From JANNWF01 sp041675805 (GTDB lineage Bacteria > Pseudomonadota > Gammaproteobacteria > Xanthomonadales > Xanthomonadaceae): a stretch of 27,423 bases of DNA. This document shows, in pieces, positions 10,231-19,453 of the stretch; positions within the stretch are counted from its first letter, which is position 1; every line of letters starts with the position of its first letter. Both the position numbers and the translations under genes were made by a program. The notes under the pieces were generated by a model, which was not told where the DNA came from, did not search any database, and saw only the letters and a list, made by a program, of their open reading frames with translations. Where the stretch lies: assembly GCA_041675805.1 (NCBI GenBank), contig JBAYTD010000021.1:1-27423 (forward strand). The letters run 5' to 3'.

Positions 10231-12135
10231 TCAGTGGGCGGTGCGGGAGGCGGCCCCGGCGCCGATGTGGCGGTCGAGGAACTCGGCCATCCTGGTGTAC
10301 AGGCGGACCTGGTTGTCGAAGTCGTAGAAACCGTGGCCCTCCTTGGGCTCGAGGATGTCCTCCTCGATCGGCCGCCCGGCTTCGGCCAGGGCGTTCTTCA
10401 GCGCCCGGTACTGGCTCGGCGGCACGCGCACGTCCTTGCCGCCCTGCACCAGCATCACCGGAATGCGGATCTTGTCCACGTTGAAGGCGGCGGACTGCGC
10501 CTGCTGCTCGGCCACCGATTCCGGCATAACCCGCTTGAGGTAGTTGCGGCCGGTGGCGCTTTCCGGGATGTCGCCGTCCTTGAACATCAGCGGCAGGCTG
10601 TAGACACCGACGTAGCCGATGGTGCAGCGATACTTGTCCGGGTTACGCACCACCGATTGCAGCGCCGCGTAGCCGCCGTAGGAGGCACCGTAGGTACACA
10701 GGCGCTGCGGATCGGCGATGCCCTGGGCGATGGCCCAGTCGACGGCATCGGTCATGTCGTCGATCATCGTCGTCCCCCAGTTGCGGTAGCCGGCGCGCTC
10801 GAAGGCGTTGCCATAGCCGCCTGAGCCGCGGAAGTTGATTTGCAGCACGGCGTAGCCGCGACTGGCGAGGAACTGCACCTCGGGGTTGAAGCGCCAGCCA
10901 TCGCGCGGGCCGTGCGGGCCGCCGTGCGGGTGCAGGATCAGCGGCAGGTTCCTGCCGTCGCTGTGGGCCGGAATGGTGATGTAGCCGTGCAGCGGCGTGC
11001 CGTCGCGGGCGGTGAGTGAAATCGGCTGCATCGGCGACATCTGCTCGGGCTTGATCCAGCTCATCGCCGAGAGCAGGAACTTCACCTTGCCGGACTGGCG
11101 GTCGAACAGGTAATAGCTGCCCGGATCGACGTCGCTGTAGGTGTTGAGCAGGACGAAGCGGCCGTCGCGGCTGATGCCACGAAAGCCCACCGCGTGTTCG
11201 GGGAAGGCGTTGATCAGGCCGGCATAAGCCTTGGTGTCCTCATGCTCGCGGTCGATGAACTCGTATGACGGCATGCCGTCGAGGTAGCCGACGGCGAGCA
11301 GGTGGCGGTCGTCGCTGCTGGACAGGTAGGCGGACGGATCGACATTGGCATTGCGCGCCACCACCTCGAATGCACCGGTGTCCGGGTCGACCAGATGGAT
11401 CGCGGTCGGCTCGCCCTGCTCGCTGACGGCGAAGTAGACGCGCTTGTTGTCGGCGGCGAAGCCCAGCGGGCGGCGCACCGATTCTCCCATGTCGGCGGTG
11501 TGCACGGTGGTCCACTGGTCGCCGTCGCGGCGCATGGTGATGCTCTGGTTCTTCTCGTTCTGGCCGAACACGTAGCGGACGTTCTTGTCGGCATCGAGCA
11601 GGAAGCTGCCGTAGCGCAGCGGCGCGGTGGCGACGGTGACGGTGCGCGCGTTGTTGACATCCATCTTGAACAGGAAGGCGGACTCCACCGAGCGCTGCAC
11701 GTAGATCCAGCGGTCATCCTCGGGCATGGTGTCGACGATGCCGTAGAAGCCGCCATTGGGGATGTCGATGCGCCGGCTGCCGTCGACGTTGGAGGCGTAG
11801 ACGTCGGCATTGCCCTCGCGGAAGTCGAAGCGGCCGGTCTTGCGCGTCACGTACATGAAGAAGCGCTCGTGGTTGACCCAGCGCACGCGGTCGATGTGCA
11901 GGTCGGCACCGTAGTCCCACTTGCCGATCAGCTTCATGTCGGCGACGCGGAAGGCGGCCAGCACGGTGCGGTCGCCCTCGGGCTTGGACACGGTGATGTA
12001 TTCGCCACCGGGCGACAGCGACACGCTGCTGAATTCCGGATCCTTGAAGAAATCGCCCAGCGGCGGCGTCGCGCCGATGGCCTGGCCGGCGAGCAGGAAG
12101 GTGCACAGAAGCAGGATTTGGCAAAGGTGTTTCAT
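10231..12135 (-). CDS. Exported S9 family prolyl oligopeptidase-type peptidase
   Basis: 634 residues from ATG 12135, preceded by GGGAG at 7 bases. An ATG at 12153 overlapping the carA stop would add six residues before the signal and is less likely. The start 'MKHLCQILLLCTFLLAGQAIGA' is a Sec signal peptide. Residues ~30-370 contain WD-like beta strands of the S9 propeller. The C-terminal ~260 residues are the alpha/beta hydrolase, with the nucleophile in 'GASYGG' (Ser485), Asp568 in 'GGKDVRVP' and His601 in 'EGHGFYD', so the triad is complete. 'HPHGGPHGPRDGW' is the family oxyanion region. It would cleave short peptides in the periplasm, probably as an acylaminoacyl/dipeptidyl-peptidase-like enzyme. 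It sits between carA and carB with gaps of 14 and 11 bases, so it is co-transcribed with them, although no functional link is evident. Confidence 0.93.
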   Translation of the reverse strand: MKHLCQILLLCTFLLAGQAIGATPPLGDFFKDPEFSSVSLSPGGEYITVSKPEGDRTVLAAFRVADMKLIGKWDYGADLHIDRVRWVNHERFFMYVTRKTGRFDFREGNADVYASNVDGSRRIDIPNGGFYGIVDTMPEDDRWIYVQRSVESAFLFKMDVNNARTVTVATAPLRYGSFLLDADKNVRYVFGQNEKNQSITMRRDGDQWTTVHTADMGESVRRPLGFAADNKRVYFAVSEQGEPTAIHLVDPDTGAFEVVARNANVDPSAYLSSSDDRHLLAVGYLDGMPSYEFIDREHEDTKAYAGLINAFPEHAVGFRGISRDGRFVLLNTYSDVDPGSYYLFDRQSGKVKFLLSAMSWIKPEQMSPMQPISLTARDGTPLHGYITIPAHSDGRNLPLILHPHGGPHGPRDGWRFNPEVQFLASRGYAVLQINFRGSGGYGNAFERAGYRNWGTTMIDDMTDAVDWAIAQGIADPQRLCTYGASYGGYAALQSVVRNPDKYRCTIGYVGVYSLPLMFKDGDIPESATGRNYLKRVMPESVAEQQAQSAAFNVDKIRIPVMLVQGGKDVRVPPSQYRALKNALAEAGRPIEEDILEPKEGHGFYDFDNQVRLYTRMAEFLDRHIGAGAASRTAH

Positions 12136-12149
12136 CGAGAATCTCCCGG

Positions 12150-13280
12150 TCATGGGCGGGTGCCCATCATGGCGACGAAGCGGTCGAATAGCGCCGCCAC
12201 GTCGTGCGGGCCCGGGCTGGCTTCCGGATGACCCTGGAAGCCGAACGCCGGGGCGTCGGTCAGTGCGATGCCCTGCAGGCTGCCGTCGAACAAGGAACGA
12301 TGGGTGGCGCGGACTGTGACCGGCAGGCTCGCCTCGTCCACCGCAAAACCGTGATTCTGCGAGGAAATGCTGACCCCGCCGGTGTCCAGATCCTGCACCG
12401 GATGGTTGGCGCCGTGGTGGCCGAACTTCATCTTCACCGTGCCTGCGCCGGCGGCCAGGCCGAGCAACTGGTGGCCCAGGCAGATGCCGAACAGCGGCAA
12501 CTTGCGGGCGATGAACTCGCGAATGGCGGCGATGGCGTAGTCGCAGGGCTGCGGATCGCCCGGACCGTTGGACAGGAACACGCCATCGGGATTCATCGCC
12601 AGCACTTCCGCGGCCGGCGTCTGCGCCGGCACCACGGTGAGCCGGCAGCCGCGCTCGGCCAGCATGCGCAGGATGTTGCGCTTGACGCCGAAATCGTAGG
12701 CGACGACATGGAAGCGCGGTTCAATGCGGCGAAACGCGCCGCTGTCGAGATCCAGCGCGCCCTCGTCCCAGGCGTAGGGCCGGGCGGTGCTGACGACGCG
12801 CGCCAGGTCCATGCCGGCGAGGCCCGGAAAGGCGCGCGCGGCGGCGATGGCGGCCTCGCGGTCGGCGGCCTGCGGCCCGGCGACCAGACAACCGCCCTGC
12901 GCCCCGCCATCGCGCAGGATCCGGGTCAGCCGGCGGGTGTCGACTTCGGCGATAGCGACCACACCGCGCGCCGCCAGCCAATCGCCGAGATCGGCCTCGC
13001 TGCGCCAGTTGCTGGCCGGCAGCGGCCGCTCGCGGACGATCAGGCCGGCGCAATGCAGCGCCGCGGCCTCGTCGTCGGCCGCCGTGCAGCCGGTGTTGCC
13101 GATATGCGGATAGGTGAGGGTGACGATCTGCCGCGCGTAGGAGGGATCGGTGAGGATTTCCTGATAGCCGGTCATCGCGGTGTTGAACACCACTTCGCCG
13201 ACGCTCAGTCCCTGCGCACCGATCGACACGCCGTCGAGCACGGTGCCGTCGGCCAGAGCCAGAATTGCGGGTTGCAGCAC
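12150..13280 (-). CDS. carA: Carbamoyl-phosphate synthase, small (glutaminase) subunit
   Basis: 376 residues from GTG 13280 ('MLQPAILALADGTVLDG'), with AAAGG about ten bases upstream. The N-terminal half is the CarA-specific domain ('GEVVFNTAMTGYQEILTDPSY'). The C-terminal half is a class I glutamine amidotransferase with the triad Cys267 ('GICLGHQ'), His351 and Glu353 ('GHPEASPGPHD'). 'LSNGPGDP' is the usual oxyanion strand. It hydrolyses glutamine and passes ammonia to CarB. It is the first gene of a carA-peptidase-carB operon, downstream of dapB with a 194-base gap holding a promoter and a leader hairpin. The length and start agree with the family. Confidence 0.98.
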   Translation of the reverse strand: MLQPAILALADGTVLDGVSIGAQGLSVGEVVFNTAMTGYQEILTDPSYARQIVTLTYPHIGNTGCTAADDEAAALHCAGLIVRERPLPASNWRSEADLGDWLAARGVVAIAEVDTRRLTRILRDGGAQGGCLVAGPQAADREAAIAAARAFPGLAGMDLARVVSTARPYAWDEGALDLDSGAFRRIEPRFHVVAYDFGVKRNILRMLAERGCRLTVVPAQTPAAEVLAMNPDGVFLSNGPGDPQPCDYAIAAIREFIARKLPLFGICLGHQLLGLAAGAGTVKMKFGHHGANHPVQDLDTGGVSISSQNHGFAVDEASLPVTVRATHRSLFDGSLQGIALTDAPAFGFQGHPEASPGPHDVAALFDRFVAMMGTRP

Positions 13281-13349
13281 GTTGGTTCGCCTTTGCAGGT
13301 CGGGATAACCCCGGGCGCTCAGCCGCGACAGGCGCGGATGCAGGGCGAC

Positions 13350-13377
13350 CCACGGGCCAGCGCGGGCGGGTCCGTGG
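13350..13377 (-). other. Leader hairpin upstream of carA
   Basis: CCACGGGCC (13350-13358) and GGTCCGTGG (13369-13377) form a 9-bp stem with one mismatch or wobble and a 10-base loop. It lies between the candidate carA -10 and the GTG start, so inside the untranslated leader. It could serve pyrimidine or arginine control, but nothing in the sequence names the effector. Confidence 0.4.
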
Positions 13378-13401
13378 ATCGAGGGGATGAGGCGAGCGCG
13401 A

Positions 13402-13430
13402 ATTGTAGTGACCGCACCGGCAAAAGAAAA
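13402..13430 (-). promoter_or_regulatory. Candidate carA promoter
   Basis: On the minus strand TACAAT (13402-13407) is a clear -10, with a T-rich but poor -35 (TTTTCT, 13425-13430) 17 bases upstream. The predicted start is near 13395, giving a leader of about 115 bases. This is the only AT-rich patch in the dapB-carA gap. Confidence 0.45.
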
Positions 13431-13474
13431 CGTCGCCGCTTCACGTTTCGCTCATGTCCGCCGGCCGGCCGCCT

Positions 13475-14200
13475 TCAGCCGTCGGCAAACAGCAGATCGG
13501 CGATGGCGTGGCGGCCGGGTCCGCGCCCGGCCAGACGGGCGGCGCATTCCAGCGCGCCACGGGCGAAAATGTCGCGGTGGCCGGCGCGGTGGACCAGTTC
13601 CAACCGCTCGCCCGCGCCGCTGAACTGGAGCAGGTGCTCGCCGACGATGTCACCGGCGCGCAGGCTGGCGTAACGCGGCTCGCGCCCGGCACCTTGCGCC
13701 ACCGCCTGTCCCAGCGCCAGCGCCGTGCCGGAGGGCGCATCGCGCTTGTGCACGTGGTGCGACTCGACCAGATCGATGTCCCAGGCCGCCAGCGCCTGCG
13801 CCGCCCGGCGCGCCAGATCGGCCATCACCGCCACGCCAAGACTGAAATTGGCCGCCCAGAGCACCGCCACGCGCGTCGCCAGCGCATCCAGCGCGGCGAA
13901 CTGCGCAGCATCCAGACCGGTCGTCCCCGACACCAGCATCGCCCCGCGCCGCGCGCACAGCGCGCACAGACGCCCGAACGCCGGCGGCAGACTGAAATCC
14001 AGCGCCAGATCGAAATCCTCCACGTCCTCGATCATCGCCGCCGCCAGCACCGGCGCGTCTCCGGCTTCCGCCAACGGCACGCCCTGCCCGCTGACCGCCG
14101 CCGCCACCACGAAACGCGGATCCTCGGCAGCCAGCCGCAACACCGCCCGGCCCATGCGGCCGGACGCACCATGGATCAGCAGGCGGATGGGTGTCGTCAT
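13475..14200 (-). CDS. dapB: 4-hydroxy-tetrahydrodipicolinate reductase
   Basis: 241 residues from ATG 14200, slightly shorter than the ~270 of E. coli. 'LLIHGASGRMG' is the nucleotide-binding loop, 'LDFSLPPAF' and 'SGTTG' are the next conserved blocks, and 'ESHHVHKRDAPSGTA' carries the catalytic His and Lys. It reduces the dehydration product of 4-hydroxy-tetrahydrodipicolinate with NAD(P)H in the diaminopimelate/lysine pathway, which also supplies peptidoglycan. It lies 77 bases after dnaJ in the same direction with no convincing promoter between, so it may be read from the chaperone transcript. No strong ribosome site precedes the ATG. Confidence 0.96.
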   Translation of the reverse strand: MTTPIRLLIHGASGRMGRAVLRLAAEDPRFVVAAAVSGQGVPLAEAGDAPVLAAAMIEDVEDFDLALDFSLPPAFGRLCALCARRGAMLVSGTTGLDAAQFAALDALATRVAVLWAANFSLGVAVMADLARRAAQALAAWDIDLVESHHVHKRDAPSGTALALGQAVAQGAGREPRYASLRAGDIVGEHLLQFSGAGERLELVHRAGHRDIFARGALECAARLAGRGPGRHAIADLLFADG

Positions 14201-14277
14201 GCGGCGATGATAACCGCCCTGCGGCTTGATCCCGGCGCGGCGGCGTCAGCGCAGCCGTGCCGACAGCGGTAGACCGC

Positions 14278-15393
14278 TCAGGCGGTCATCTTGTCCCAGA
14301 AGGCTTTGACGCCATCGAGCCAGGAGCTGGCGCGGGGGGAGTGTTGTTCGGTGGTGCCTTCGAAGGTGGATTCGAACTCTTCCAGCAGTTCGCGCTGGCG
14401 GCGGGTGAGTTTGACCGGGGTTTCGACGACGACGCGGCAGAGCAGGTCGCCGGGGCCGTGGCTGCGGACGGATTTGACGCCCTTGCCGCGCAGGCGGAAC
14501 AGTTTGCCGGTCTGGGTTTCCGCCGGCACCTTGACGATGGCTTCGCCATCCAGCGTCGGCACGCGCAGTTCCGCGCCCAGTGCGGCTTGGGAGAAGCGGA
14601 TCGGGGCTTCGCAGTAGAGGTCGTCGCCGTCGCGCTGGAAGATGGCGTGTTCGCGTACCGCTACTTCGACGTACAGGTCGCCCGGCGCGGCGCCCTGGGC
14701 ACCGGGCTCGCCCTCGCCGCCGAGGCGGATGCGGTCGCCGTTGTCGACGCCGGGGGGAATCTTCACCGACAGGGTCTTTTCCGTTTCCACGCGACCGTGG
14801 CCGCGACAGGTGCGGCAGGGGTTGGGGATGGTCTTGCCGCTGCCGCCGCAGTGCGGGCAGCTCTGCTGCACGGAGAAGATGCCCTGCTGGATGCGCACGC
14901 GGCCCTGGCCGCGACAGGTGCCGCAGGACTCGACCTTGCCATCGGCCGAGCCGGAGCCCTGGCAGTCGTCGCAACCGGCCTGGGCGGGGATGCGGATTTC
15001 GCGCTGGACGCCGAACACGGCCTCTTCGAGGTCGAGTTCCATCACGTAGCGCAGGTCGGCACCGCGACGCGGCCCGCGACTGCGGCCGCCGCCGAAAATG
15101 TCGCCGAAGATGTCGCCGAAAATGTCGCCCATGTCGACGCCGCCGGCCCCGCCGCGCCCGCCCATGCCGCCCTCGAAGGCGGCGTGGCCGTGCTGGTCGT
15201 AGACGCGACGCTTTTGCGCGTCGGAAAGCACTTCGTAGGCTTCCTTGGCCTCCTTGAACTTGGCCTCCGCCGCCGCATCACCGGGGTTGCGGTCCGGGTG
15301 GAACTTCATCGCCAGACGACGATAGGACTTCTTCAACTCGTCATCGGGCGCGTCCCGCTGGACGCCAAGGACATCGTAGTAGTCGCGTTTCAT
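14278..15393 (-). CDS. dnaJ: Chaperone DnaJ (Hsp40)
   Basis: 371 residues, normal length. The J domain (1-70) has 'HPD' at 32-34. A Gly/Phe linker follows with the short repeat 'GDIFGDIFGDIFGGG'. Four CxxCxGxG zinc motifs follow: 'CDDCQGSG', 'CGTCRGQG', 'CPHCGGSG' and 'CRTCRGHG'. The C-terminal substrate-binding sandwich ends 'KAFWDKMTA'. It delivers unfolded clients to DnaK and stimulates its ATPase. It is the last gene of hrcA-grpE-dnaK-dnaJ, separated from dnaK by 151 bases with a terminator hairpin and inverted repeats, so it is probably expressed at a lower level than dnaK. Confidence 0.98.
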   Translation of the reverse strand: MKRDYYDVLGVQRDAPDDELKKSYRRLAMKFHPDRNPGDAAAEAKFKEAKEAYEVLSDAQKRRVYDQHGHAAFEGGMGGRGGAGGVDMGDIFGDIFGDIFGGGRSRGPRRGADLRYVMELDLEEAVFGVQREIRIPAQAGCDDCQGSGSADGKVESCGTCRGQGRVRIQQGIFSVQQSCPHCGGSGKTIPNPCRTCRGHGRVETEKTLSVKIPPGVDNGDRIRLGGEGEPGAQGAAPGDLYVEVAVREHAIFQRDGDDLYCEAPIRFSQAALGAELRVPTLDGEAIVKVPAETQTGKLFRLRGKGVKSVRSHGPGDLLCRVVVETPVKLTRRQRELLEEFESTFEGTTEQHSPRASSWLDGVKAFWDKMTA

Positions 15394-15398
15394 TGGCC

Positions 15399-15426
15399 GG
15401 AATGGGGAATCGGGAATGGGGAATCG
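15399..15426 (+). repeat. GGGAATC-type repeat, left arm of the dnaK-dnaJ island
   Basis: Tandem short units of the form GGGAATC/GGGGAAT on the plus strand, just upstream of the dnaJ start. It is complementary to the arm at 15520-15546 over 27 positions with three mismatches, so the transcript can fold into a long stem enclosing the terminator hairpin. Such GGGAATC strings are common in intergenic regions of Xanthomonadales. Confidence 0.75.
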
Positions 15427-15490
15427 TCAAAGGCGTGAGGGGTCGCGGCGCATGCCTTGCGTGATCGCGGAACAGGGCATCGGATAAACA

Positions 15491-15520
15491 GAAGGAGCCG
15501 GGCGCTGGCCCAGCTCCTTC
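15491..15520 (-). terminator. Terminator-like hairpin after dnaK
   Basis: GAAGGAGC (15491-15498) and GCTCCTTC (15513-15520) pair perfectly, with GGGC/GCCC nested inside. In the dnaK direction the stem is followed by TGTTTATCC, a poor T-run. It would reduce but not abolish read-through into dnaJ. Confidence 0.65.
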
Positions 15521-15544
15521 GATTCCCGATTCCCTATTCCCGAT

Positions 15545-15546
<2 letters not shown>
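15520..15546 (-). repeat. GGGAATC-type repeat, right arm of the dnaK-dnaJ island
   Basis: On the minus strand it reads as GGGAATA, GGGAATC, GGGAATC units that begin at the dnaK stop codon. It pairs with 15399-15426. Three G-runs lie on the mRNA strand. Confidence 0.75.
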
Positions 15547-17470
<1,924 letters not shown>

Positions 17471-17547
17471 GAGTGATCTCTCCGAAATGTGTTGACTTGG
17501 CGCGGCCGGGCGACCGCCTCTGGTTGGCTAGGTGGTGATGGTGCGAC

Positions 17548-17636
17548 GGGGATTCAAGTGGGGATGGGACGGGATTGGTGATTGGTGATTGCATCGCGGC
17601 TTATTGACGAATCCCCAATCCCGAATCCCCGATCCC
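17548..17636. repeat. G-run repeat island between grpE and dnaK
   Basis: Two arms. At 17548-17573 the plus strand has G-runs at 17548-17551, 17560-17563, 17566-17568 and 17571-17573. At 17613-17636 the plus strand has C-runs at 17613-17616, 17620-17622, 17627-17630 and 17634-17636. In the mRNA the second arm reads as four G-runs of 3-4 with loops of 3, 4 and 3 bases, two bases after the grpE stop. Units resemble GGGATTC/GGGATTGG, related to the dnaK-dnaJ repeats. A 'CTTGAAT' on the minus strand (17552-17558) resembles a sigma-32 -35, but no matching CCCCAT follows. Confidence 0.7.
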
Positions 17637-17638
17637 GG

Positions 17639-18151
17639 CTATTGAGCCACCACCACCAGGGCCGGGCGCAGCAGTCGACCGTTGAGCGAATAGCCCTTCT
17701 GCATCGACTGCACGACGCTGTTGGCGGGGTGCTCGGCGGAGGCGACGGTGCTGACGGCCTGGTGGAACTCGGGGTCGAACGGTTGGCCGTCGGCCTCGAT
17801 CACCTGCAGGCCGTGGTCCTCGCCGACCTTGAGCAGTTGCCGCAGGGTCAGTTGCACGCCCTCGCGCAGGCGCTCGAAGTCGGTGCCGGCGGCCTCGATG
17901 CCGCGCTCCAGGTTGTCGATCACCGGCAGCAGTTCGGCCAGCAAGCGCTCGTTGGCGAACTTGCGCGCCTGATCGACATCGCGGACCAGCCGCTTGCGCT
18001 GGTTGTCGAGGTCGGCGCGCTCGCGCAACTGTTCGTCGCGCACCGCCAACAGGGCCGCTTCAAGCTCGGCGATCTTCGCCTGCGCGCCATCGGCGGCGCT
18101 CTCGGCGGACAGGTCCTCGCCCTCGTCGGACGACCATTCGTTGCTTTGCAT
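17639..18151 (-). CDS. grpE: Nucleotide exchange factor GrpE
   Basis: 170 residues from ATG 18151, with GGAG seven bases upstream. An upstream in-frame start would add 39 unrelated residues. The N-terminus is acidic ('SSDEGEDLSAESAADGA'). A long coiled coil (~24-80, 'AKIAELEAALLAVRDEQLRERADLDNQRKR') follows. The family core is 'FANERLLAELLPVIDNLERGI' and the C-terminal beta wing 'FDPEFHQAVSTVAS...VVQSMQKGYSLNGRLLRPALVVVA'. It releases ADP from DnaK as a dimer. A sigma-32-like promoter lies at the end of hrcA, so grpE can be induced apart from hrcA. Confidence 0.97.
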   Translation of the reverse strand: MQSNEWSSDEGEDLSAESAADGAQAKIAELEAALLAVRDEQLRERADLDNQRKRLVRDVDQARKFANERLLAELLPVIDNLERGIEAAGTDFERLREGVQLTLRQLLKVGEDHGLQVIEADGQPFDPEFHQAVSTVASAEHPANSVVQSMQKGYSLNGRLLRPALVVVAQ

Positions 18152-18245
18152 GACAACTCCGATCAACTGAAAAAAGGTTTCCCCGGAATCACATCCGCGC
18201 CGCGCTCGGGCCGTGCGGCCGGGCTGCGAACCGTGATCGACCGCC

Positions 18246-18274
18246 CAATGGGGGTCGCCGGCGAACAATTCAAC
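18246..18274 (-). promoter_or_regulatory. Sigma-32-like heat-shock promoter before grpE
   Basis: On the minus strand GTTGAAT (18268-18274), a 14-base spacer and CCCCATTG (18246-18253) fit the heat-shock pattern CTTGAAA-N11-15-CCCCATNT with three mismatches. The -35 contains the stop codon of hrcA. The predicted start is near 18238, giving a leader of about 85 bases before grpE. Confidence 0.65.
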
Positions 18275-19313
18275 CGGTGCCGCGACTCATCGCCGCGCCC
18301 AGCGCCTGCGCGGTGGCCTGCACCATCGGGATGACGCGCTCGTAGGCCATCCGGGTCGGCCCGATCACGCCCAGGACGCCCAGCACCTGGCCATCGGCAC
18401 CGTAGGGCGCGGTGACCACGGTGCAGCGATCCAGCGGAGCCATGCCGGACTCCTCGCCGATGAACAGGCGCACGCCCTTGGCCTGGATGCAGCGCTCCAG
18501 CAATTGCACCAGTTCGCGCTGGCGGGCGAAGGCGTCGAACAGTTCGCGCAGGCGGTCGAGGTCGGACAGGTCGTGCACGCCGATCAGCCGGGTCTGACCG
18601 GCCAGCAGCAAGCCATCGGAGGAGGACTTGGCATCGGCGAACGCGCCCTCGGACAGCTCTACCGCCACCGACAGCGCCTGTTCCATCGCCGAGCGCGCCT
18701 TGCGCAGCTCGCGCAGCAGTTCGGCGCGGATCTCGCGCAGATGGCGACCGGCGAAATGGCTGTTGAGATAGTTGGCCGCCTGTTCCAGTTCGGAGGCGCT
18801 GTAGCCGCGCGGTGCCTCGATGATGCGGTTCTGCACCTCGTTGTCGGTGAACACCAGGATCACCAGCACGCGGTGGCCGTCCAGCGGCACGAAGTCGATG
18901 TGGCGGAAGGCGAACTGCTCGCGGCCGGGCACCGTCACCAGGCCGACGAAATGCGTCATCGCGGAGAGCAACTCGCTGGCGCTGCTGAGCAGGTGCTGGG
19001 TGCCCTGCCCGGCCGGCAACTGGCTGCGCAATTGCTCCACCTCGCGCTGGCCCGGCGGCGTGACCTGCAACAGGCTGTCGACGAACAGGCGATAGCCTTG
19101 CGCGGTGGGCACCCGTCCGGCCGAGGTGTGCGGCGTTGCCACCAGTCCGATCTCCTCCAGATCCGCCATCACGTTGCGGATCGTGGCCGGACTCACGTCC
19201 AGCCCGGAATGCTTGGCCAGCGTGCGCGAACCCACCGGCGCACCGTCCTGGATGTACTGGGCGATCAGGGCGCGGAGCAGGCGGCGGGCGCGGGCGTCAA
19301 GGGCGTGGGGCAC
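18270..19313 (-). CDS. hrcA: Heat-inducible transcription repressor HrcA
   Basis: 347 residues from GTG 19313 ('MPHALDARARRLLRALIAQYI'). A TTG at 19370 in the same frame falls inside the -35 of the likely promoter, so it cannot be the start. Residues ~5-75 form the winged helix ('PVGSRTLAKHSGLDVSPATIRNVMADLEEIGL', 'HTSAGRVPTAQGYRLFVD'). The rest is the GAF-like and dimerisation part, including 'LFIGEESGMAPLDRCTVVTAPYG' and 'GVLGVIGPTRMAYERVIPMV'. HrcA represses heat-shock genes by binding the CIRCE palindrome and is folded by GroEL. I find no CIRCE in this window, so its targets (such as groESL) are probably elsewhere. The gene is first in the dnaK cluster. Confidence 0.97.
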   Translation of the reverse strand: MPHALDARARRLLRALIAQYIQDGAPVGSRTLAKHSGLDVSPATIRNVMADLEEIGLVATPHTSAGRVPTAQGYRLFVDSLLQVTPPGQREVEQLRSQLPAGQGTQHLLSSASELLSAMTHFVGLVTVPGREQFAFRHIDFVPLDGHRVLVILVFTDNEVQNRIIEAPRGYSASELEQAANYLNSHFAGRHLREIRAELLRELRKARSAMEQALSVAVELSEGAFADAKSSSDGLLLAGQTRLIGVHDLSDLDRLRELFDAFARQRELVQLLERCIQAKGVRLFIGEESGMAPLDRCTVVTAPYGADGQVLGVLGVIGPTRMAYERVIPMVQATAQALGAAMSRGTG

Positions 19314-19340
19314 GGGCTTGGCAACGAATGGGAATACCCA

Positions 19341-19370
19341 GTAGATAAGTCTACCCGGCACCGAACACAA
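19341..19370 (-). promoter_or_regulatory. hrcA promoter with a short palindrome on the -10
   Basis: Minus strand TTGTGT (19365-19370), a 17-base spacer and TATCTA (19342-19347). The -10 lies within GTAGATAAGTCTAC (19341-19354, plus strand), a 5-bp inverted repeat with a 4-base centre. Transcription would start near 19335, about 22 bases before the GTG start of hrcA. Confidence 0.55.
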
Positions 19371-19453
19371 GCCCTGCCGTCCGCGAGCGGATCGCCACGG
19401 CGACTGGCCGCGTCGTGCTCCCGACCCGCCCCGTGGCTACTCGACCGCCCCCG

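Noticed and set aside
18152..18180. 4U-type RNA thermometer in the grpE leader (T-run at the CCTTTTTTCAG segment against the GGAG site)
   Set aside because: Only four pairs form, two of them G-U, with a 12-base loop. The sigma-32-like promoter is a better explanation for heat control.
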